In this document: positions 59,611 through 64,000 of the stretch, one piece after another
Numbering within the stretch: the stretch's first letter is position 1
How the letters are laid out: each line of letters starts with the position of its first letter
Assembly: GCF_024713975.1 (NCBI RefSeq)
Contig: NC_091115.1
Span: 175,001-239,000 of the forward strand
Direction of reading: 5' to 3'
Origin: Paralichthys olivaceus
Taxonomy: Eukaryota; Chordata; Actinopteri; Pleuronectiformes; Paralichthyidae
DNA length: 64,000 nucleotides
Made by a program: the position numbers and the translations under genes
Notes under the pieces: generated by a model
What the model was told of the DNA's origin: nothing
What the model saw: only the letters and a program-made list of their open reading frames with translations
Database searches by the model: none

Positions 59611-62600
59611 GATGATAAAAACATAAACCTGTTTTTATAGAATGATGTCATCAGAGTTTCATGTTTCATGAATTATTGAATAACTGAAAGTGAATCTGAA
59701 CATTATGAAATATAACGTCTGAAATATTAAATTTAAAACCTGAAAGTTTGATCAGATTCACTTTTGTTGATCCTGATAAAAACGTAGGTGGAGTCTCGGT
59801 TCTCCGTCTCTTAGCAACCATTAAAAAGCTCTAACAACAGAGTTGATGACGTAGTATCAGCTAGAACTTGTAAAATACATATATTTGTACTCAAATTCAT
59901 AAACGTACCTAATCAGAATATTTGCAGATAAATGATTTCTCAACAGACGACCATGTTTAAAAACCTGATCATCAGCGTCGCTCATGTTTCTGAGCTGAAG
60001 CTTTCATGCGTCTTTATCCCTCAGAGAGGCTCCGCCCCCCCGCGGACTAGCAGTGAAGACGAAGCAGCTGCTGCACATGCTACAAACAGGAAACGCAGAG
60101 AGGCAGAGGCAGGATGTTTGAGTTCAGGTGGAAGGAAACCAGGTGAGCCTCCAGCCCCAGCCCCGCCCTCAACCCCGCCCCCTGGCCTCTACTAACTTGG
60201 TCGCCTGGGTTTGGGCGGTGTTGGAGGGGGGGCTCTCCGTGTCTTGTCTGAGGGAGGGGTGCGAGTGGACTGAGGTACCATCAGCACCGGAGAGCCGGCA
60301 GGTGGGACACTCTGTGGAACTGCAGGAGGGAACAACAGTGATGACACATGTGGACATAAGAGGACAGACACCTCAGCACCGGCAGGTGGCGCTGCAGCAA
60401 GACCAGAACCAGGAAGACAATCCAGACTCAACTCCAGAGTCAGATTCACACAAAGTAAATGAGATCCTCAGTTAATGACAAGAAACAAGTCAACAGTCAA
60501 ATCCAGAGTCATGAAAACTTCCAGGTGGAGTTCCTGAAAACGTTTCCTCTCCGAGTCTGAAGCTTCCTGTTTGTTCATGTTTCATCTCATCTGTTAGTTT
60601 TAGTTTCACTTTGTGATTCAGAGACTAAAGAATTCTGTCTCACGTACGTCCTGTCGTCACCACCTACCTGGGCGGAGTCTACCTATACTTGACTCTGATT
60701 GGTTTGTAGACGGAGTCTGATGTGGGCGTGTTGTAGTAGTCTTTCTGTCTGAATGGAGGAAATGAAGCGCTTTGGTTGCCATGGTAACACCATGATGTAT
60801 CACTAGTAGCATCAGCACCTTCAGGCGCAGTACTCCAAAGTACTACAGTACTGCACAGTACTACAGTACTCCACAGTACCACAGTACTACACAGTACTAC
60901 AGTACTCCAGTACTACACAGTACTCCAGTACTCCAGTACTACACAGTACTACAGTACTACAGTACTCCAGTACTCCACAGTACCACAGTACTACACAGTA
61001 CTACAGTACTCCAGTACCACACAGTACTACAGTACTACAGTACTCCAGTACTACAGTACTACACAGTACTACAGTACTACAGTACTACAGTACTCCAGTA
61101 CTACACAGTACTACAGTACTCCACAGTACCACAGTACTACAGTACTACAGTACTACAGTACTCCAGTACTACACAGTACTACAGTACTCCACAGTACCAC
61201 AGTACTGCACAGTACTACAGTACTCCACAGTACTACAGTACTACACAGTACTACAGTACTCCAGTACTACACAGTACTACAGTACTCCACAGTACCACAG
61301 TACTACAGTACTACAGTACTCCAGTACTACACAGTACCACAGTACTACACAGTACTACAGTACTCCAGTACCACACAGTACTACAGTACTCCACACTAGT
61401 TCAAATGCACCAAATGATCGTCCAAACATATCGTCGGAGGTGAAGACTGAAGTAATCAAAACAAGCTTCTGTCTCGAGTCAGGATTAGATGATCCAGACT
61501 CTCAACCTTAATCCTGACTGAGAGAACAAAGTCAACAGACGAGTACTGAATCAAAGAGAACCAAAGATCAAAGATCCTTTATCAAAACTTTACGTCAAAC
61601 TAAAGTCGATGCCGTCTGCACCTCTGCCGACCAATGAGGGAGGAGACATAGAAACCAATCAAACACAAGAACTGAGGCGCGACGATCCAGTCAGATCCAG
61701 ACTGAGCTTCATGTTTCATACGATCATTGAAAACCAGGATGTTACAGGAGGGGGGGGGGTCAACTTCAATCTTCTGAGTATTAGATGATGAAAAGAAAAT
61801 CTGAACGTCTCAGACATAAAATAAAAACTGTTTTTGAATGTGACCTGATAAAATCCTCCTGGTTTCAGTTTCAACATCAGAACCTTCAGACTCCTGCAGA
61901 ACTGAACCGGCGCTCTGTGACACCTACCCTCAGAAATGTGGACAGTGAAAGGGCTTGTGGGAATCTGCTGCCCGGCAAAGGTCACGTAGACGGTGTGCGC
62001 CCCCTCCAGGATGGGAACATAGGTACAGCGGAAAATACTGTCCCCTTTGTTTTCCAGGACAATCTCCACTGTGTCCCTGCGACCGTTAGAGTCCACAATG
62101 ATGACGCCCACGTCTCCGGCTCCCGCCCCTGGAGGACAGACAATGAGACATTTACACTTTGTCCTTGTTTGTTTCTCAGTTGAATCGAAGTCGTTTAAAG
62201 CAACAGTTCAGTTCGAGTGTTTACCTGCTGTGTAAATATCGAAGTACGTCGGCTTGTTGGCCACGTTCCCCATCGTCTGCAGCCCCGGCCCGCGGGCCTG
62301 GACTCTGCTCGGGTCGCCCATCGCCTTGGAAACGTTCACTATGAAGGGACTTCTATCAATGTCCTGCCCAGCGAACAGCACCTTCACCTGGTCAGAGAGG
62401 GAATCACAGGCCTGTCAGGTTTTTTTCTTACAGACGTAAAACGAGTTTGATCCTGAATCAAAATGACGTTCGATCAGATGATGTTAAATCTTCTTCTGTG
62501 TTTCTCACCTTATGAAGCCCCTCCACTTTGGGCAGGTAGACCACAGAGTAGGTTCTGTTCTTGTCGTTGTTGGGGATGACTCGAGCCTGACGGACACAGA

Positions 62601-64000
62601 CAAAATTTAACTGAATAAACTTATTGTGATTTAATGTTTGAATTTATTTAGGGGTGATGAGAGTTCCCACCTCCTCCGTGTGTCCCTCTGGATCCTCCAC
62701 GTAAACCAGAACCTCACCCAGTCCGGCCTCCACCGTCTCCACCAGGAACTCCGCCGGTTTCAGAACCGTGTTCCCTCGAGGTTCGATACCTGAGACACGA
62801 TGAAGGGTTAGCATTAGCCTCACCTAGCATTAGCCTCACCCTGAGGCGATTATTTCAGATGTTATTTTATAAAGAGTCAGGACGACTGAGACGTGTTATG
62901 TTTCCTGGATCTGCACCAAAATTGAACAAGTAATTTCCTGACTCATACAACAGGAGAAGAGTTGTTGTGCGATCCTGTAAACTGATGAACAAATTCACTA
63001 ATTCATTAATAAGTCACACTGAGCTAATTACTTATAAAATCCACCATTTCTGAATTAAACGAACAAATTAACTCCAATTCTTTGTAATGTGGGGCCGACA
63101 AAGTTCTGATCAATTTGTCAAAAAATATCAGTTCATCGTCAGCAGGAGAGAGAAACGTTCATTATGAATAACTCAGTTAAAACAGAGAGCCGAGAACAGA
63201 ACCCTGAGGAACCTCACGGGTAAAGTGTGATCATCTCACATGAGTTTGATCTGAAGAACCTTTTAAAACATCAGGAAACATGTCACTAAGAGAAGTGACG
63301 ATTGTTTCCTCACCAGGTCCGAAAGCTTTGGCTCTTTTCGGGTGCAGAGTCTTTGCCCTTAAGGGGGCGCCGGGCTTCAGTTTGGCTTTAGGGAACTGAG
63401 ACAGGTACGTCATCACAGAGTGCTCGTCCACGTTTGGGTCGACAATCTCCTCTGGAGCGATCACCTGAAGAAGACAACGAGCCGACAACATGACGACAAT
63501 GTTTAATCCTGACAATCTGAAGATGAACTCCTGAAAACAGGACGCAGTGACAGACACACACATGAATCCTGAGTGTGTGTCTTCGTGAGTTTGTTTGTTT
63601 GTGTGTTACCTGTGGAACTCCGAGCCAGTCGTCCGCCTGCTGCATGGCCTCTCTGGCGTTCTCCACCGGCTGACTGGGATCCCATGTTTCCCAGTCCGGA
63701 CACAAACCTGAATGATTCACAGATATTAGTTTCTCCTGAAGCTGATTATTGATTATCGATCGGTGTGTAACGGTATCAGCGCTCTGGTTCTCACCGGGGG
63801 CACAGTTGTCCACCAGCGCTCCGAGAGCCTTCCCGTCCCTCCAGTCTCGGTGGAAGTTGGTGATGGGGAGCTGAGGCACCTTGTTCTGGATCCAGCCCAG
63901 CAGACGCTGCTTCGGCGTCAGTTTCTTAGCGTCCTCGTCGTCCTCGTCCTCCCACATGGGCATGGAGATGGAGTAGTGGAGGATCAGGGTCCAGATCAGA
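38469..64000 (-). CDS. flnc: Filamin C, 46 exons, about 2558 aa in window (5' end beyond right edge)
   Basis: Filamin C is a dimeric actin cross-linker at the Z-disc, costamere and intercalated disc. The window starts inside CH2 ([20 protein letters not shown]) and runs through 24 filamin Ig repeats to the dimerising Ig24, ending [14 protein letters not shown]. All 46 exons I placed have GT-AG borders and join in frame without a stop; coordinates are listed block by block in the next entries. Human residues 133-2725 correspond. The difference of about 35 residues equals the missing hinge-1 exon. The Ser/Thr-rich Ig20 insert (NWFQMVS...[15 protein letters not shown]) is specific to filamin C among the paralogues, which excludes FLNA and FLNB. 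Teleosts may carry two flnc copies; which one this is cannot be told. CH1 and exon 1 lie outside the window. Confidence 0.97.
39099..40184. repeat. 1.09-kb minisatellite, 17-bp unit GGTACGTGCTGCGTTCA, in flnc intron 44
   Basis: About 63 copies of a 17-bp unit vary at tgctgcg/tgctacg/agctgcg and gtt/gat. The array fills almost the whole intron and its last copy is within 10 bp of exon 44. Each unit contains caggtacgt or caggtaaga on the plus strand. Confidence 0.97.
40735..40855. mobile_element. Dispersed retroelement-like fragment, flnc intron 42
   Basis: gtgtcgtctgcatagagatg and ggagccttgtggaactccag match phrases that I recall from a widespread teleost repeat (the usual form ends gagccctgaggaacccc). 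A similar phrase, gaaccctgaggaacctca, appears at about 63199-63216, and a shorter one at 46252-46268. Confidence 0.3.
42805..42855. mobile_element. Dispersed-repeat fragment (aaactttatttataaagcac), flnc intron 38
   Basis: taataaactttatttataaa followed by gcacctttcatacata matches a motif that recurs in many teleost interspersed repeats. It lies in the 754-bp intron between exons 38 and 39, whose remainder is AT-rich and featureless. Confidence 0.35.
43573..43677. repeat. (CA)n/(CACT)n microsatellite abutting the flnc exon 38 donor
   Basis: On the flnc sense strand this is a (GT)n/(GAGT)n tract of about 105 nt whose first GT is the splice donor of exon 38. Confidence 0.95.
44985..45222. mobile_element. 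Dispersed teleost DNA-repeat remnant, flnc intron 34
   Basis: Phrases gggcattggtgggcgtttac, gtctgcagtttgagaacgtg and tgaatgaggcccagc resemble a common fish repeat whose right end reads gtgaatgaggcccc. Family assignment is from memory and unverified. Confidence 0.4.
45236..45860. repeat. 0.62-kb minisatellite (CCTGACCTCTGTGTCCAGTCTGTGT) in flnc intron 34
   Basis: Modules tgtcctgacctctgtgtcc and agtctgtg in irregular order, some with an extra gt. Confidence 0.95.
47403..47775. repeat. 24-bp minisatellite (agctagctgcagtaaagtga-containing) in flnc intron 30
   Basis: Copies of gtaaagtgaagcgagc followed by tagctgca, with shorter deletion variants. The array lies about 40 bp from exon 30. The 24-bp unit keeps frames open on both strands. 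Confidence 0.95.
48100..48275. repeat. 42-bp tandem repeat, about 4 copies, at the flnc hinge-1 intron
   Basis: Unit built of gtagtataatatactgtata and gtagagtacagagtacagta plus at. It occupies the 427-bp intron 29 where the mammalian hinge-1 exon would be expected. Confidence 0.9.
49512..49682. repeat. Purine-rich (GAGAGGACAGA)n repeat, flnc intron 26
   Basis: Reiterated gagaggacagaggagtgaag and agacaggagagag modules. The rest of this 1.8-kb intron is non-repetitive. Confidence 0.85.
50032..50148 (-). other. Speculative 117-nt cassette exon in flnc intron 26
   Basis: A 39-codon phase-0 block lies between a CTGCAG acceptor and a strong GTAAGG donor, in phase with exons 26 and 27. It opens [16 protein letters not shown] and ends ILRRGC. 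The acceptor has a poor pyrimidine tract, and the insertion would fall inside the Ig14 fold, so this may be chance or a fossil. Confidence 0.2.
50805..54304 (-). other. flnc: flnc exons 20-26: Ig9 to Ig14
   Basis: Exons: 53707-54304 (598 nt, the largest), 52880-53050, 51777-51939, 51517-51677, 51265-51432, 51045-51168, 50805-50961. The large exon holds Ig9-Ig10 and the start of Ig11 ([37 protein letters not shown]). Ig12 ([18 protein letters not shown]), Ig13 ([13 protein letters not shown]) and Ig14 ([18 protein letters not shown]) follow. Confidence 0.95.
52317..52345. repeat. Perfect 12-bp inverted repeat with 5-nt loop, flnc intron 21
   Basis: aactgaggttac / tcatc / gtaacctcagtt. The 940-bp intron has no exon-like frame. 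Palindromic gaggttac...gtaacctc ends are familiar from dispersed fish repeats, so this may be the terminus of one. Confidence 0.6.
54388..54942. repeat. 28-bp minisatellite (CTCAGCCTGCAGGGGGCGTT...) in flnc intron 19
   Basis: About 20 copies of ctcagcctgcagggggcgtt followed by taactaat. Main variants are aggaagcg for agggggcg, and shorter agggcg copies. Confidence 0.95.
55042..58495 (-). other. flnc: flnc exons 8-19: Ig3 to the start of Ig9
   Basis: Exons: 58358-58495, 58153-58279, 57696-57832, 57249-57442, 57060-57173, 56837-56980, 56319-56442, 56027-56187, 55848-55938, 55604-55773, 55406-55523, 55042-55304. Landmarks are [17 protein letters not shown] (Ig3), [19 protein letters not shown] (Ig4), [12 protein letters not shown] (Ig5), [12 protein letters not shown] (Ig6), [13 protein letters not shown] (Ig7), VKVQGLNN (Ig8) and MPPDPTK (Ig9 start). 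Several introns are shorter than 200 bp. Confidence 0.95.
56250..56307. repeat. (AT)n/(ATGT)n microsatellite, flnc intron 14
   Basis: An alternating AT tract lies about a dozen bases from the exon 14 donor. Confidence 0.9.
59151..59205. repeat. (GGA)n tract
   Basis: gga/gaa triplet tract of 55 bp in flnc intron 7. Confidence 0.9.
59555..59608. repeat. Poly(C) followed by (CA)n
   Basis: About 12 C residues run directly into about 20 CA dinucleotides in flnc intron 7. Confidence 0.95.
60197..60319 (-). other. Candidate 123-nt proline-rich cassette exon of flnc
   Basis: It is preceded on the minus strand by TGTTGTTCCCTCCTGCAG, a strong acceptor, and followed by GTTAGT. The length is 41 codons. 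Entering in phase 1, as exon 7 leaves it, it is open throughout, exits in phase 1 as exon 8 requires, and two stops follow directly after the donor. The frame reads [17 protein letters not shown], then [12 protein letters not shown], then [12 protein letters not shown], with SH3-type PxxP motifs. No mammalian FLNC counterpart is known to me. A second frame is also open, so coding status needs RNA evidence. Confidence 0.45.
60683..60748 (-). other. Candidate 66-nt Ser/Thr-rich cassette exon of flnc
   Basis: The acceptor TTCATTTCCTCCATTCAG is strong and the donor is TATAG/GTAGAC. The 22-codon length is phase-compatible with exons 7 and 8 (phase 1 in and out). In that phase it reads [21 protein letters not shown] second frame ([18 protein letters not shown]) is also open, leaving some doubt. 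Confidence 0.35.
60829..61392. repeat. 0.56-kb array of AGTACT palindromes (ACAGTACTAC/ACAGTACTCC)
   Basis: Units of 8-10 bp, cagtactac, cagtactcc and cagtaccac, recur with few exceptions. The hexamer agtact is its own complement, so the array is a dense run of small palindromes. Confidence 0.95.
61928..64000 (-). other. flnc: flnc exons 1-7 in window: CH2 of the actin-binding domain, Ig1 and Ig2
   Basis: Exons: 63795-64000 (partial), 63610-63707, 63314-63464, 62671-62789, 62509-62586, 62225-62387, 61928-62128. The first three encode CH2 ([47 protein letters not shown]). The rest encode Ig1 ([25 protein letters not shown]) and Ig2 ([20 protein letters not shown]). The block ends phase 1 at the codon after HISE. 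Confidence 0.95.

Larger units (their letters stand above)
58496..61927. other. Largest flnc intron (intron 7, 3.4 kb): contents
   Basis: It separates Ig2 from Ig3 and holds, on the sense strand, two candidate exons (60683-60748 and 60197-60319). It also holds a GGA purine tract (59151-59205), a C-run plus (CA)n tract (59555-59608) and the AGTACT array (60829-61392). The rest is AT-rich and unremarkable. Confidence 0.6.

Noticed and set aside
38469-64000. Filamin A or B
   Set aside because: The Ig20 insert with [20 protein letters not shown] is specific to filamin C.
1-64000. A novel defence, secretion or biosynthetic system
   Set aside because: All recognisable coding sequence belongs to four known vertebrate genes and a decayed transposase; nothing suggests a new multi-gene system.

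Overview
This is nuclear DNA of a ray-finned fish, almost certainly a teleost. Multi-exon vertebrate genes have GT-AG introns, some only 78-94 bp long. They sit among dispersed elements typical of teleosts: a tRNA-derived SINE, hAT-like and TTAA-flanked MITEs, and a Tc1-like fossil. There is no bacterial, phage, CRISPR or operon structure. Most long open frames in the window come from tandem repeats or lie antisense to true exons.

Four vertebrate genes can be rebuilt exon by exon. ing3 runs on the minus strand, 11529 to 4132, with 12 coding exons and 418 aa. tspan12 runs on the plus strand, 12840 to 16971, with 7 coding exons and 301 aa; it is divergent from ing3. A kcnd2-type Kv4 potassium channel runs on the minus strand, 27763 to 20903, with 5 recognisable coding exons and 594 aa. 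flnc (filamin C) runs on the minus strand from beyond the right edge to 38469, with 46 exons and about 2558 aa in the window. ING3, TSPAN12 and KCND2 are neighbours on human 7q31 and FLNC lies on 7q32, so the order is conserved vertebrate microsynteny. The genes do not form a pathway: ING3 is a chromatin reader, TSPAN12 a Norrin/Frizzled-4 co-receptor, Kv4.2 an A-type potassium channel, and filamin C a sarcomeric actin cross-linker.

Layout: 1-4.1 kb is repeats and unassigned DNA, with a GC-rich left edge that may be the 5' end of a leftward neighbour. Then come 4.1-11.5 kb ing3, 11.5-12.8 kb divergent promoter region, 12.8-17.8 kb tspan12, 17.8-20.9 kb a transposon-rich gap, 20.9-28.3 kb kcnd2, 28.3-38.0 kb a repeat-filled gene-poor interval, and 38.0-64.0 kb flnc. 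By my coordinates tandem repeats occupy roughly 11 kb. They include kilobase-scale arrays in introns of ing3, tspan12 and flnc.

No novel multi-gene system is present. The best leads are gene-structure anomalies. Two unexpected, phase-compatible candidate exons lie in the largest flnc intron and encode a Ser/Thr/Pro-rich linker. The flnc hinge-1 exon appears to be missing. kcnd2 lacks an exon, has a changed dileucine motif and carries a duplicated 5' splice site. Several splice sites are embedded in GT or CA repeats, notably tspan12 exon 5 and the flnc exon that encodes the 82-residue Ig20 insert.
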